Source: Chitinophagaceae bacterium (GTDB taxonomy: Bacteria; Bacteroidota; Bacteroidia; Chitinophagales; Chitinophagaceae). From it: a stretch of 64,000 bases of DNA. Positions 19,435 through 29,371 of this stretch are shown in pieces; position 1 is the stretch's first letter; each line of letters begins with the position of its first letter. The stretch is taken from contig JACSRW010000025.1 of NCBI GenBank assembly GCA_014879565.1, positions 1-64,000 on the forward strand. The letters run 5' to 3'. The notes beneath the pieces are model-generated. The model had not been told where the DNA came from, ran no database searches, and saw nothing but the letters and a program-made list of their open reading frames with translations. Position numbers and translations under genes: made by a program.

Positions 19435-19528
19435 GAGAAAACTTTTTTGAAAATGGATGCTATGAAAGGGGAAGATAAGAATTTTTCCGGCCCGATAATT
19501 TTCCGGTAAAAGGCATTGCCGGTCTGCT

Positions 19529-19536
19529 TAACTTTG
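19529..19536 (+). promoter_or_regulatory. Candidate -7 box TAACTTTG upstream of mqnE
   Basis: Matches TAnnTTTG, 20 nt before ATG 19557. Confidence 0.4.
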
Positions 19537-19556
19537 CCTATTAATCTGCCTGAATT

Positions 19557-20693
19557 ATGATGACCGATACAGTACTTGCACCCGAACTACAGCCCATTGC
19601 GGCGAAAGTAATGGCCGGTGAGCGTATTACAGATGAAGAGTGTCTCCTGCTTTTTGAAAAAGGCAGCCTTGGATTTGTCGGCAGCCTGGCCAACACGATC
19701 AGGGAAAGGTTACACGGGGATAAAGTTTTTTTTAACCGGAATTTCCATATTGAGCCGACGAATGTCTGTGTATTCAGTTGTAATTTCTGTTCCTACAGCC
19801 GTATTTATGCGCATAAGGAAGACGGCTGGGAGCTGAGCATAGAACAGATGCTGGACATGGTTAAAAAGTATGACGGCCAGCCCGTCACCGAAGTGCATAT
19901 CGTGGGCGGTGTGCATCCGAAAATGGATCTCGTTTTTTTTGCGGAACTCCTGAAAAAGATCAAGGCCCACCGGCCTGACCTTCACATAAAAGCTTTTACT
20001 GCTGTGGAATATGATTATATGTTCCGCAAAGCAAAAATGTCCGTGGAAGAGGGACTGCAGTTCCTGATCAGTGCCGGGCTGGATTCCATTCCCGGAGGCG
20101 GGGCTGAGATCTTTCACCCGGAGATCCGGGAAAAAATCTGCGCCGACAAAGTGAACGGGGAGGGCTGGCTGAACATTCATGAAACCGCCCATCGCATGGG
20201 GCTCCATTCCAATGCCACCATCCTGTACGGCCATATTGAGTCTTATGCGCACCGGGTGGACCATATGCGCCGCCTGCGTGAACTGCAGGATCGCACGGGG
20301 GGCTTCAACACCTTTATTCCGCTTAAATTCCGCAATAAGGATAATGATATGAGCGCTGTTCCGGAAAGCTCTCCGGTTGAAGATATGCGGATGTATGCCA
20401 TTGCCCGTATTTACCTGGATAATTTCCCGCACCTGAAAGCCTACTGGCCCATGCTGGGTCGCCAGCAGGCCCAGTTATCCCTCTCATTTGGTGTGGATGA
20501 TATAGACGGTACTATTGACGATACCACCAAAATCTACAGCATGGCCGGTGCGGAAGAACTCAATCCCGCCATGAGTACCGCCGACCTGGTCAACCTGATC
20601 CGGCAAGTCAACCGGATACCGGTGGAAAGAGATACACTCTACAACGAATTAAAGAACTACGGAAACGAAGTGATTGCTGAATCGCTCAGCTAA
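19557..20693 (+). CDS. mqnE: Aminofutalosine synthase (radical SAM)
   Basis: CVFSCNFCSYSR radical SAM motif; PGGGAEIFHPEIR...SNATILYGHIE typical of MqnE. Confidence 0.9.
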   Translation: MMTDTVLAPELQPIAAKVMAGERITDEECLLLFEKGSLGFVGSLANTIRERLHGDKVFFNRNFHIEPTNVCVFSCNFCSYSRIYAHKEDGWELSIEQMLDMVKKYDGQPVTEVHIVGGVHPKMDLVFFAELLKKIKAHRPDLHIKAFTAVEYDYMFRKAKMSVEEGLQFLISAGLDSIPGGGAEIFHPEIREKICADKVNGEGWLNIHETAHRMGLHSNATILYGHIESYAHRVDHMRRLRELQDRTGGFNTFIPLKFRNKDNDMSAVPESSPVEDMRMYAIARIYLDNFPHLKAYWPMLGRQQAQLSLSFGVDDIDGTIDDTTKIYSMAGAEELNPAMSTADLVNLIRQVNRIPVERDTLYNELKNYGNEVIAESLS

Positions 20694-20824
20694 AGGCAGT
20701 CAGACCGGTTCGGCTTTAAAAGAAAAACGGCCTTTCCGGAATTACAACAGAGATGATATCAGGTCATCCCCTGCCGTATTCCCGGGAAAGCCGGTTTGCG
20801 GAAGAAAAAATGCAATAACAGGTT

Positions 20825-21370
20825 TCAGAAACTATTTTCTTCTTCTTCTCCCCCCTCTTCTCCGGAAAAACCATTTTCTTTCTCCTCTTCACCGGTATCT
20901 TCAAATGTCAGTACCGTTTGTGTAACCTCCACCTCCCCATCCGGTGTTAAAAAAACTTCTTTTACTTCCTCTACCATTACCGGGGCTTCCATAACCGGAG
21001 CCGCGGGAACCGGGCGGGGCTGAGGGGCTGCTTTTACTTTTTTAACAGGGGCTTTTTTAACCAGCGGTTTTTGGGGTGCCGCTTTTTTTACCGCTTTCTT
21101 TACTACCTTCTTCGCTGATTTTTTTGTCACTTTCTTTGCAGAAGGCTTCACTTTTTTCGGAGTGGTTTTCTTTTTAACCGCTTTTTTGGCGGCCTTCTTC
21201 ACCACTTTTTTCGCTGTTTTTTTTGCGGCCGGTTTAACCCGGGCTTTTGCTTTTACCGCTTTTTTCTTTTTCGGGGCAGCTTTCTTTTTTACTATCTTTT
21301 TTTTAGCCACCGGTTTTTTCCGGGGAGCAGGTTTGGCGACTTTTTTCTTTGCTTTCTTTTTAGTTGCCAT
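20825..21370 (-). CDS. Histone H1-like Lys/Ala-rich protein with acidic C-terminal tail
   Basis: Low-complexity KKAxKK/KKVxKK repeats over about 125 aa, then E-rich tail EEEKENGFSGEEGGEEEENSF. Confidence 0.75.
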   Translation of the reverse strand: MATKKKAKKKVAKPAPRKKPVAKKKIVKKKAAPKKKKAVKAKARVKPAAKKTAKKVVKKAAKKAVKKKTTPKKVKPSAKKVTKKSAKKVVKKAVKKAAPQKPLVKKAPVKKVKAAPQPRPVPAAPVMEAPVMVEEVKEVFLTPDGEVEVTQTVLTFEDTGEEEKENGFSGEEGGEEEENSF

Positions 21371-21480
21371 GATTATGTGTTTAAGAATGGATAAATGGGT
21401 GCTGATGCGCTAATAAATTTACAACATCCTTTCAGTAACCTGCAAGCCTTCCGCAAAAAATAATACGTTTTCCCCGGGTA

Positions 21481-22908
21481 TCAGCATTCGGGCAGACTCA
21501 ATGGCACATTCACGGCCAGTCCCCCATCCGCGGTTTCCTTGTACTTATGGTTCATGTCAAGGGCAGTATCCCACATGGTTTTGATAACCGCATCCAGGGA
21601 GACTTTGGCAAAATCGGGGGTACTCTGAAGGGCCAGCTGGGACGCTGTTATGGCCTTTATCGCTCCCATGGTATTGCGCTCAATACAGGGCACCTGTACC
21701 AGACCGGCAATCGGATCACAGGTCAGTCCCAGGTGGTGTTCCATGGCTATTTCGGCAGCCATCAGCACCTGCTTCTGCGAACCGCCCATACATTCTGTAA
21801 GTCCTGCGGCCGCCATTGCCGACGATACCCCGATCTCTGCCTGGCAGCCTCCCATCGCCGCAGAAAGGGTGGCCCCTTTTTTGAAAATACTGCCCGTTTC
21901 CCCGGCAGCCAGGAGAAACTGGATAATTTTTTCCTCCCGGTTCCCGTCACAAAATGTAATATAATACTGGAGTACGGCGGGTATTACCCCCGCCGCCCCG
22001 TTGGTAGGGGCGGTTACTACCCGGCCAAAAGAGGCGTTTTCCTCATTCACCGCGAGGGCAAAACAACTGACCCAGTCAAGTGTGTATTTAAAATCGCTGC
22101 CACCCGCCCGTATAGCAGCGAGCCAGCTTTCGTAATCCTGGTAAGATCGTCCGCCCGTCAGTTTCCGGCTGAGTTCGGGGCTCCGTCTTTTTACATGCAG
22201 CCCACCGGGCAACATACCCGGCGTATGACAGCCCCGGTACATACAATCCCGCATTACCTGCCAGATCCGTAATGCCGCTTTTTTGATTTCCGCATCGGAG
22301 CGCCAGGCCAGTTCGTTTTCCATCACTACTTCCGCAATACCCATCCCCGTTTTCATACACCAATGCAGGAGATCCGCCGCCGTATTTACCGGAAAAGGAA
22401 GCTGCAATTTCCGGCTGTTTTGTTTTTCTTCCCCTTCCATTATTACGAATCCCCCGCCTACCGAATACCAGGTTTGTGCAATGTCTTCCCCGTTATCCAG
22501 GCTGGCCAGAAATGTCAGGGCATTGGGATGATAGGGTAATGTTTCACTATAGAGAAATTCAATATCTTCTGCCGGACTAAAACCGGTTTCCTTTCTTCCG
22601 TTGAGCAGGATTTTCTGCATGGACCGGATGTCTGCTACCCGGCTGTCAATGCTGTTCACATCAAACAGTTCGGGATCTTCCCCGCATAAACCCAGTTGAA
22701 CGGCAATATCTGTACCATGACCTTTTCCGGTCTTGGCCAGTGAACCATACAACAATACCCTCACCTGGCTGACCCGGTCCAGAGTACCGGTTCTCTCCAG
22801 ATACTGAACAAAATGACGGGCAGCTTTCCAGGGACCCAAGGTATGTGAGCTGGAAGGCCCCACCCCTATCTTAAATATGTCAAAAACGGAAATGGCTTCG
22901 TATGGCAA
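21481..22908 (-). CDS. sdaA: L-serine ammonia-lyase (single-chain)
   Basis: [24 protein letters not shown] and [19 protein letters not shown] motifs. Confidence 0.95.
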   Translation of the reverse strand: MPYEAISVFDIFKIGVGPSSSHTLGPWKAARHFVQYLERTGTLDRVSQVRVLLYGSLAKTGKGHGTDIAVQLGLCGEDPELFDVNSIDSRVADIRSMQKILLNGRKETGFSPAEDIEFLYSETLPYHPNALTFLASLDNGEDIAQTWYSVGGGFVIMEGEEKQNSRKLQLPFPVNTAADLLHWCMKTGMGIAEVVMENELAWRSDAEIKKAALRIWQVMRDCMYRGCHTPGMLPGGLHVKRRSPELSRKLTGGRSYQDYESWLAAIRAGGSDFKYTLDWVSCFALAVNEENASFGRVVTAPTNGAAGVIPAVLQYYITFCDGNREEKIIQFLLAAGETGSIFKKGATLSAAMGGCQAEIGVSSAMAAAGLTECMGGSQKQVLMAAEIAMEHHLGLTCDPIAGLVQVPCIERNTMGAIKAITASQLALQSTPDFAKVSLDAVIKTMWDTALDMNHKYKETADGGLAVNVPLSLPEC

Positions 22909-22936
22909 GATGAAAATTTTCAGGTAAAATTAGGAC

Positions 22937-22968
22937 AAAAAAACCCCGCCGCTGCAAGCAGGGCGGGG
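22937..22968 (-). terminator. Rho-independent terminator after FKBP gene
   Basis: Minus strand CCCCGCC-CTGCTTGCAGC-GGCGGGG followed by T7. Confidence 0.8.
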
Positions 22969-22999
22969 AAGCAGAGCATAAGCAGTAAAGGCTCGGCAC

Positions 23000-23467
23000 T
23001 TATTGAACATCGACAAGTTGAACTTCAAAATAAAGTATGGAGTTGCCGGGTATCGCTCCCACTCCGTTACATCCATATGCCAGGGAAGATGGAAGAATCA
23101 GTTTGATTGTCCCCCCTTTTTGTACCAGCGGTAAACCCAGTTGCCAGCCGGGGATAACCTGGTCGAGCGGAAAAGTCGCCGGCGTACCATTCTGGGAATC
23201 AAAAACAGTCCCGTCAAGCAGTTTTCCCACATAGCGTACGGATACGGTGGAATTGAGTGTGGGTGCCGGTCCTGTACCGGGTGTTGTGACCTGGTACAAT
23301 AATCCGCTGCTGTGTTCCGTAGCAGTAATCCCGTTGCTGTTGGCATAATTCAGCATCGTGGCTTTTTCACTTTCCACTGTTTTGTTCCGGCAGCCATTAT
23401 CCTTCAGGCATCCGGAAAATAAGATAACCAGTAAAAGAGCTGCAAATCCTGTGAGAATGTTCTTCAT
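23000..23467 (-). CDS. FKBP-type peptidyl-prolyl cis-trans isomerase, lipoprotein
   Basis: VSVRYVGKLLDGTVFDSQNGTPATFPLDQVIPGWQLGLPLVQKGGTIKLILPSSLAYG; ATG 23467 gives a signal/lipobox FSGCLKDN. Confidence 0.92.
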   Translation of the reverse strand: MKNILTGFAALLLVILFSGCLKDNGCRNKTVESEKATMLNYANSNGITATEHSSGLLYQVTTPGTGPAPTLNSTVSVRYVGKLLDGTVFDSQNGTPATFPLDQVIPGWQLGLPLVQKGGTIKLILPSSLAYGCNGVGAIPGNSILYFEVQLVDVQ

Positions 23468-23538
23468 GTCCGATTTTTGGTGCATACCCGGACTAAGACC
23501 TCCCGGAGGCCCGGTCCGCTGCAATGATTAAAAAAAAA

Positions 23539-23856
23539 TTAGTCTGTTTTTTTCCGGGAAAGTAGTTCCCGGTACCGCTGTTCGTTTTGTTCCCAGCGGT
23601 GACGGGCCGAAAAGATGACAATAAATACGACAATGAGCAGGGAAGCCAGCAGCAAAATGATGATCAGGGACTTGTTTTCCCGGAAAAATACCATTTGTGC
23701 CCTCCCGTACCAGCCGGATAACAAATTGGCAAAGATGGCCACTACCAGTAACATGGCCAGCGGCAGTCCTGCATACAGCTGATAAAGTACCTTTTTCCGG
23801 CTTTCCCTGTTTTTTTCCCAGAAATCAATAAAGTCTTCTTCTTCCCTGTTCAGCAT
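23539..23856 (-). CDS. Hypothetical two-TM membrane protein
   Basis: MLNREEEDFIDFWEKNRESRKKVLYQLYAGLPLAMLLVVAIF; ATG 23856 lies 8 nt downstream of a TAnnTTTG box. Confidence 0.65.
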   Translation of the reverse strand: MLNREEEDFIDFWEKNRESRKKVLYQLYAGLPLAMLLVVAIFANLLSGWYGRAQMVFFRENKSLIIILLLASLLIVVFIVIFSARHRWEQNEQRYRELLSRKKTD

Positions 23857-23864
23857 AATTGACG

Positions 23865-23872
23865 CAAAAATA
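23865..23872 (-). promoter_or_regulatory. Candidate -7 box TATTTTTG (minus) upstream of the 23856 gene
   Basis: Plus-strand CAAAAATA; supports ATG 23856 rather than ORF start 23940. Confidence 0.4.
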
Positions 23873-23962
23873 ATCTCCCGGAGGCTGACATACTTGCGAA
23901 GCTGCCATAAAATAATTAATTTGTACCCTTTAAATACCAATACGTTGAAAATCTCCCTGCTG

Positions 23963-24889
23963 ATGGCCCAGTTCCTCTACAGTCAGAAACGACTGGATGT
24001 CCCCGGAATGGGCAGTTTTTACCTTGACCCGGATATTGTTATAGACCCGGATGCAGCAAAAAACAATAAAGAAACCCTTACGGGAGTCCGTTTTGAGTAC
24101 AACCCTGCTCTGAAAGATAACCCGGAACTGACTGAGTTTATTGCCCGGCAGACCGGTAAACTGAAAGCACTGGCCAGCGCTGACCTTGAGTCCCATCTCC
24201 TGCTGGGCCGGCAATTCCTCAATATCGGCAAACCTTTTGTCCTGGATGGTATCGGACAACTTATTAAAACACAGGCGGGACCGCTGGAGTTTGTCCCTGG
24301 CATTCTGCATCCTGAAATTCTCCGGGAAATACCGGCCAGAACCGTTATTACCGAAACCAGTCATAATGAAAAGGAAGCGGATTACCGGGATCTGCTCAGC
24401 CGCAGGCGAAATACCGGCAACTGGAAAAAGCCGCTGGCATTTGTGCTCGTACTGGCCGGTATTGCTGTCGCGATCTGGGGAGGATATACTATTTATAAAA
24501 TGACGGCAGATACGGAAGAAAACCGGCAGACCAGCGGCACCGTCCCGGCCGCAGATACTCAACCGGTAAACAATGCTTCTGTACAGGGTAATACTCCTGC
24601 TGATACGGCCCGCAAACAGGTGGCTTTACCGGCAGATACCCTGCCGGTTTTGTCACAGCCTGCCGGTCAATACCGGTTTGTTGTGGAAACGGCGACCCGT
24701 CAGCGCGCTTTTCAACGGTACCAGAAACTCAAAAGTCTGCCCTCAGATATCCGGATGGAAACAGCCGACTCACTGACTTTTAAACTTTTCTACCAACTGA
24801 ATGTGGCCGCAGCGGATACCAGCCGTATACTGGATTCGCTCCGGACCAATTATACCCCTAAATGGAGCCGGGCCTATATTGAGTTCTGA
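23963..24889 (+). CDS. CCDC81-like prokaryotic HU domain / TM / SPOR-like protein
   Basis: Conserved RLDVPGMGSFYLDPDIVIDPDAAKNNKE HU-like N-terminus; TM PLAFVLVLAGIAVAIWGGYTIY; C-terminal SPOR-like YRFVVETATRQRAFQRYQKLK. Confidence 0.8.
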   Translation: MAQFLYSQKRLDVPGMGSFYLDPDIVIDPDAAKNNKETLTGVRFEYNPALKDNPELTEFIARQTGKLKALASADLESHLLLGRQFLNIGKPFVLDGIGQLIKTQAGPLEFVPGILHPEILREIPARTVITETSHNEKEADYRDLLSRRRNTGNWKKPLAFVLVLAGIAVAIWGGYTIYKMTADTEENRQTSGTVPAADTQPVNNASVQGNTPADTARKQVALPADTLPVLSQPAGQYRFVVETATRQRAFQRYQKLKSLPSDIRMETADSLTFKLFYQLNVAAADTSRILDSLRTNYTPKWSRAYIEF

Positions 24890-24959
24890 TAAAAGTCTGT
24901 AAATAAGTAAGCCTGTCTCCTTACGATCAGCGGGAAGACAGGCTTATACTTTTTCAGGG

Positions 24960-25030
24960 AGGTTCCGACCGGATTCGAACCGGTGTAGGAGCTTTTGCAG
25001 AGCTCTGCCTAGCCACTCGGCCACAGAACC
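24960..25030 (-). tRNA. tRNA-Cys (GCA)
   Basis: GGTTCTGTGGCCGAGTGGCTAGGCAGAGCTCTGCAAAAGCTCCTACACCGGTTCGAATCCGGTCGGAACCT; anticodon GCA, GGTTCGAATCC T-arm. Confidence 0.95.
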
Positions 25031-25045
25031 ATTTTTAAACCGGTG

Positions 25046-25053
25046 CAAAAATA
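25046..25053 (-). promoter_or_regulatory. Candidate -7 box TATTTTTG for tRNA-Cys
   Basis: Plus-strand CAAAAATA 15 nt upstream of the tRNA 5' end. Confidence 0.45.
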
Positions 25054-25058
25054 ATGCA

Positions 25059-25066
25059 TAATTTTG
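25059..25066 (+). promoter_or_regulatory. Candidate -7 box TAATTTTG for nucleoside phosphorylase
   Basis: TAnnTTTG match 37 nt before ATG 25104. Confidence 0.45.
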
Positions 25067-25103
25067 AAATAGAACTAAATAGTATCTAATTCAACTGGAA
25101 CAT

Positions 25104-25982
25104 ATGAACCGTATAGCCGAATCAGAACTGATCATAAACAGCCGGGGTGCGGTTTACCACCTTGACCTTCGTCCGGAAGAACTGGGTGATACCGTGGTTA
25201 CGGTGGGCGATCCGGACCGGGTAAAGGAAGTAAGCAAGTATTTTGACCAGGTGGAAGTGAAAAGACAACACCGTGAATTTATCAGTCATACAGGCAGGGT
25301 CGGGAAAAAACGGATAACCGTTCTCTCTTCAGGTATCGGACCGGATAATATTGATATCGTATTAAACGAACTGGATGCCCTGGCCAATATTGATTTTACA
25401 AGCCGCGAGATCCGCAAAGAACTGAAAGCGCTGAATATTATCCGGCTTGGCACGTCCGGTTCTTTGCAGGAAGATATTCCGGTTGACAGTTTTGTAGCTT
25501 CCACTCACGGACTGGGTGTGGATAACCTGCTGAACTTTTACCGGCACGAACATAATGACGAGGAAAAAGAACTGCTGCATTCCTTTATCACCCATACCCA
25601 GATTCACAGCCAGACCGGCGATCCGTATATTACCCGTTGCGCCACTTCACTGATCAAACATTTTGTGGAAGGTTTTCACCAGGGCATCACAGTGACCTGT
25701 CCCGGCTTTTATGGCCCCCAGGGCAGGATACTCCGGCTGGGCATCCGTAACCCTGAACTGATCAACCGGCTTTCCGATTTCCGATTTGGCCCGCACCGGA
25801 TCAGTAATTTTGAAATGGAAACCTCCGCTATTTACGGGCTGGGAAAATTACTGGGACATCATTGCCTCGCGCTGAATGCCATTGTGGCCAACCGGGTGAA
25901 AAAAGAGTTCTCAAAAGACGGTCAGGCCGCAGTTGAAAACCTGATTAAAAAATTCATTGAAAAATTTGACGCAGCAATCTGA
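25104..25982 (+). CDS. Nucleoside phosphorylase (uridine phosphorylase-like)
   Basis: TVVTVGDPDRVKEVSKYFDQVE, GIGPDNIDIVLNELDAL, NFEMETSAIYGLGKLLGH motifs of NP-I family. Confidence 0.88.
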   Translation: MNRIAESELIINSRGAVYHLDLRPEELGDTVVTVGDPDRVKEVSKYFDQVEVKRQHREFISHTGRVGKKRITVLSSGIGPDNIDIVLNELDALANIDFTSREIRKELKALNIIRLGTSGSLQEDIPVDSFVASTHGLGVDNLLNFYRHEHNDEEKELLHSFITHTQIHSQTGDPYITRCATSLIKHFVEGFHQGITVTCPGFYGPQGRILRLGIRNPELINRLSDFRFGPHRISNFEMETSAIYGLGKLLGHHCLALNAIVANRVKKEFSKDGQAAVENLIKKFIEKFDAAI

Positions 25983-26785
25983 TGCAATTTCACTTTGTAA
26001 AATACCAGGGTACCGGTAATGATTTTATACTGGCAGATAACCGGCAAAACGAATACAGCGGACTGACGACCGCACAGATCAACGCACTTTGTAACCGGCG
26101 TTTTGGCATTGGTGCAGACGGATTAATGCTGCTCAATGAGAAAGCGGGCTATGATTTCGAAATGAAATATTACAATGCCGACGGTAAGGAAGGCAGTATG
26201 TGCGGAAACGGAGGTCGTTGTATCACCAAATTTGCCTGGCACCTGGGTATACACCGTCCTGTTTATCATTTCCTGGCAAGTGACGGGCCACATGAAGCTG
26301 AAATTGATATTGACGGCGTGGTTTCGTTAAAAATGAAAGATGTCAGGCATATCAGCCGTTTTCATAATGACTTTATCCTGGATACCGGCTCCCCGCATTA
26401 TATCAAACTGGTAAACCAGGTGATGGATCTGGATGTATATAAAAAAGGACACGATATCCGGTACAGCCGGGAATTTGCCGAAACGGGTATTAATGTAAAT
26501 TTTGTGGAACAGCAGGAAAACAGCAACCGGATCCGGGTGCGTACCTATGAGCGGGGGGTGGAAGACGAAACTTATTCCTGCGGAACCGGGGTAACGGCCG
26601 CCGCCCTTGTCAGTTACCACAATGAAAACGGTTTTAACGAAATTGAAGTAACCACCCTGGGGGGGAATCTTTCCGTGGAGTTTGAACGGGCTGAAGACGG
26701 CAGTTACCACAATATCTGGCTGTGCGGCCCGGCAGACAGAGTTTTTGAAGGCCGGATTGAACTCAAACAGGTAACCGGGATTTAA
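25982..26785 (+). CDS. dapF: Diaminopimelate epimerase
   Basis: FVKYQGTGNDFILADNR, MCGNGGRC and ETYSCGTGVTAAA catalytic Cys motifs; TGATG coupling to the upstream gene. Confidence 0.97.
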   Translation: MQFHFVKYQGTGNDFILADNRQNEYSGLTTAQINALCNRRFGIGADGLMLLNEKAGYDFEMKYYNADGKEGSMCGNGGRCITKFAWHLGIHRPVYHFLASDGPHEAEIDIDGVVSLKMKDVRHISRFHNDFILDTGSPHYIKLVNQVMDLDVYKKGHDIRYSREFAETGINVNFVEQQENSNRIRVRTYERGVEDETYSCGTGVTAAALVSYHNENGFNEIEVTTLGGNLSVEFERAEDGSYHNIWLCGPADRVFEGRIELKQVTGI

Positions 26786-26820
26786 TAATCCGCCGGGGAC
26801 AGATTCTCACCCCCTGCGCT

Positions 26821-26828
26821 TACCTTTG
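26821..26828 (+). promoter_or_regulatory. Candidate -7 box TACCTTTG upstream of CorA-like gene
   Basis: TAnnTTTG match only 7 nt before ATG 26836. Confidence 0.4.
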
Positions 26829-26835
26829 CGCCGGC

Positions 26836-27774
26836 ATGATCCAGTATTTCAAAAATATCAATCAGCAGACCGTAGAGACAGACCGGCCCGAAAAAGGCAC
26901 CTGGATCAATGTGCTCCCCCCGCTGAAGCAGGAGGAATTTTCCGGGTTATCCGAAGAACTGGAAATCCCGATTGACTTTCTGACCGACTCACTGGATATT
27001 GACGAAAGAAGCCGTTTTGAGGAAGATGACAATGTAAAACTGATTGTCATCAAAACCCCGACAGAAAATAATTCATTCAATGAAAGTGACGCGTATTATA
27101 TCACGATCCCTATTTGCATCATTCTTACCCATAACCAGATCCTGACGGTCAATTCGTTTGAGAATGCCGCCATCAAAAAATTCCTGAACACTTTTCAGAA
27201 CCGGCATCCTGATAAAAAAAATATGATGGTGCTGAAGATCTTTGAAAAGATCGTCCAGAATTTTATGGAGCACCTGAAAGAGATCAATCAGCGCCGGAAT
27301 ATCTATGAACAAAAACTCTATGATGCCAGCCGGAATGAACACCTGCTGGAACTGATGCGGATCCAGAAAAGCCTGGTGTATTTTGTCACGGCCCTCCGTT
27401 CCAATGAACTGCTGATGATGAAACTGGAACGCAGTAATTTCCTGGGACTGACAGAAGATGAAAAGGAAATACTGAATGACCTGATTGTGGACAACTCCCA
27501 GGCCCTGGAGATGGCGAATATATATACCAATATCCTCAGCAGTACACTGGATGCCTTCGCCAGTATCATTGCCAATAACCAGAACCAGGTGCTGAAAAGA
27601 CTGGCGGTAATCACCATCGTACTTACCTTTCCCGTTCTGATAGCCAGTCTGTTTGGAATGAATGTTCCCAGCGGATTTGAACGTTCCAAATATGCCTTTT
27701 ACATTGTGGCCTTTCTTTCGCTGGGAATAGCCCTGATTATCGGCTGGTATTTTTTCCGCAAAAAGATATTCTGA
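26836..27774 (+). CDS. CorA-family magnesium/divalent cation transporter
   Basis: C-terminal TM with GMN motif (LIASLFGMNVPSG) and CorA-like helical domain. Confidence 0.93.
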   Translation: MIQYFKNINQQTVETDRPEKGTWINVLPPLKQEEFSGLSEELEIPIDFLTDSLDIDERSRFEEDDNVKLIVIKTPTENNSFNESDAYYITIPICIILTHNQILTVNSFENAAIKKFLNTFQNRHPDKKNMMVLKIFEKIVQNFMEHLKEINQRRNIYEQKLYDASRNEHLLELMRIQKSLVYFVTALRSNELLMMKLERSNFLGLTEDEKEILNDLIVDNSQALEMANIYTNILSSTLDAFASIIANNQNQVLKRLAVITIVLTFPVLIASLFGMNVPSGFERSKYAFYIVAFLSLGIALIIGWYFFRKKIF

Positions 27775-27778
27775 GTTT

Positions 27779-28237
27779 ATGTTCAGCCTTCGCGTTTACG
27801 GTATTCTGATAAATGAGAATAAACAGGTTTTAGTCAGCGATGAGCTGATCCGCGGGAGTTATATAACCAAATTTCCGGGTGGCGGGCTGGAATTCGGGGA
27901 AGGCACCCGCGACTGTCTGCGCAGGGAATTCCTGGAAGAGATGAACCTGAAAGTGGATGTGGGTGATCATATTTATACCACCGATTATTTCCAAATGTCG
28001 GCTTTTCACACACATCTGCAGATTATTTCCATTTACTATTTTGCCACAGCACTGGAACCAATCCGGGTGCCCCTGAAAGAAAAACCATTTGATTTTTCCG
28101 CAGATCTCTTACAGAAATATGAAACCACAAAGGAAATTGAAACTTTCCGTTTCATTGACCGGGAGCAGTTTTCCCCTGAAACCCTTACCCTGCCTATTGA
28201 TAAGATCGTGGCCGGTATGGTACGTGATTTACTTTAA
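27779..28237 (+). CDS. NUDIX hydrolase
   Basis: GGGLEFGEGTRDCLRREFLEEMNL Nudix box. Confidence 0.92.
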   Translation: MFSLRVYGILINENKQVLVSDELIRGSYITKFPGGGLEFGEGTRDCLRREFLEEMNLKVDVGDHIYTTDYFQMSAFHTHLQIISIYYFATALEPIRVPLKEKPFDFSADLLQKYETTKEIETFRFIDREQFSPETLTLPIDKIVAGMVRDLL

Positions 28238-29034
28238 TCTTCCCCCATCGCCGCTTTTTTCATCGCCGTTGCCTTTTCCGCTCCCAGGTATTTTTCTATC
28301 CAGGCATGTACCAGGTAAATCACCGGGGTAAGCAGGAGCGCCACGAGAAATTTATAGATATAATTCAGCACCCCCACGGCCAGGAACAGGCTGAATGGCC
28401 ATACGAAATCACCGGCAGAACTACTGACCCGGGAGCCTATATAAAAAGCGATAAAAAGCACCACAAAACTGTCAATGAACTGGGAAACCAGGGTAGATCC
28501 CGTAGCCCTCAGCCAGATTTTGTTTTCGCCTGTAACTTTTTTAATCCGGTGAAAAACAAAAACGTCAATGAGCTGGCCAAGGATAAACGCTGCCAGTGAT
28601 CCTATGATGATAAATCCACCCTGCCCCAGCACCGCGTTATAGGCTTTATGCATATCCGGCACCCCGCTGCCCTGCTTGCCGGTAATAAAAAAATCGGCCG
28701 GCACCAGTTGCATGGCCCCGTAAAAAATCAAAAAAGCAAAAGCGATCAGTCCGGCTGTAAGCCATGACAGAAAACGGACACCCCTTATGCCATAATATTC
28801 ATTGATGATATCGGTCATGATAAACACTACAGGCCAGAGCAACACGCCGGCTGTCAGGTTAACCGAAAGATCATTCCCGAAAAGACGGACATGGAGCGGT
28901 TCCAGCCCCAAAGTTTTTTCAAGGGAAAAAATCTTGACCCCGATGATTTCGGCAATCAGTGCATTGGCAATAAAGATGCCCGCCAGGATTATAAAAAGCC
29001 GGATGGCTTTATCCCTGAGGATGGTTTGCAGCAT
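28234..29034 (-). CDS. Queuosine precursor transporter (YhhQ/VUT family)
   Basis: Multi-TM; VFIMTDIINEYYGIRGVRFLSWLTAG, SFVVLFIAFYIG typical of YhhQ family. Confidence 0.88.
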   Translation of the reverse strand: MLQTILRDKAIRLFIILAGIFIANALIAEIIGVKIFSLEKTLGLEPLHVRLFGNDLSVNLTAGVLLWPVVFIMTDIINEYYGIRGVRFLSWLTAGLIAFAFLIFYGAMQLVPADFFITGKQGSGVPDMHKAYNAVLGQGGFIIIGSLAAFILGQLIDVFVFHRIKKVTGENKIWLRATGSTLVSQFIDSFVVLFIAFYIGSRVSSSAGDFVWPFSLFLAVGVLNYIYKFLVALLLTPVIYLVHAWIEKYLGAEKATAMKKAAMGED

Positions 29035-29317
29035 TCAGGTAAAATATATAGTACAATAATACCAGCAAAAAAAGAAAGTTGGCCACAGACAGCCAGACCG
29101 GTACAATCTGTCTCAGTTTTTTACGGGAGAAGATGACAAAAATGTAACAAAGTACCGTTACAGGCACCACGATCATTCCCATGGCGTACCCGATTATAAT
29201 AATCGTGGAGGAAACCACTTCGGTATTCTCCCGCTGCAGCATGGCAAAACCCAGAGAGAGCAGGAAACAAACACCGCAGATAAAGGCCAGACGGGATAAA
29301 AATAAAAGCCAGCGCAT
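29009..29317 (-). CDS. Small hypothetical membrane protein
   Basis: 102 aa, three hydrophobic segments; overlaps start of the YhhQ-like gene by 26 nt (same strand). Confidence 0.6.
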   Translation of the reverse strand: MRWLLFLSRLAFICGVCFLLSLGFAMLQRENTEVVSSTIIIIGYAMGMIVVPVTVLCYIFVIFSRKKLRQIVPVWLSVANFLFLLVLLYYIFYLNAANHPQG

Positions 29318-29371
29318 CCGGAGATTTTCGTCTAAAATAGCATTATTTTGGCAGCTAAATCAAGACGGAAA

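Noticed and set aside
21162-21413. Hydrophobic plus-strand ORF (FFFAFFLVAM...)
   Set aside because: Phe/Ala-rich only because it is the complement of Lys codon repeats in the H1-like gene.
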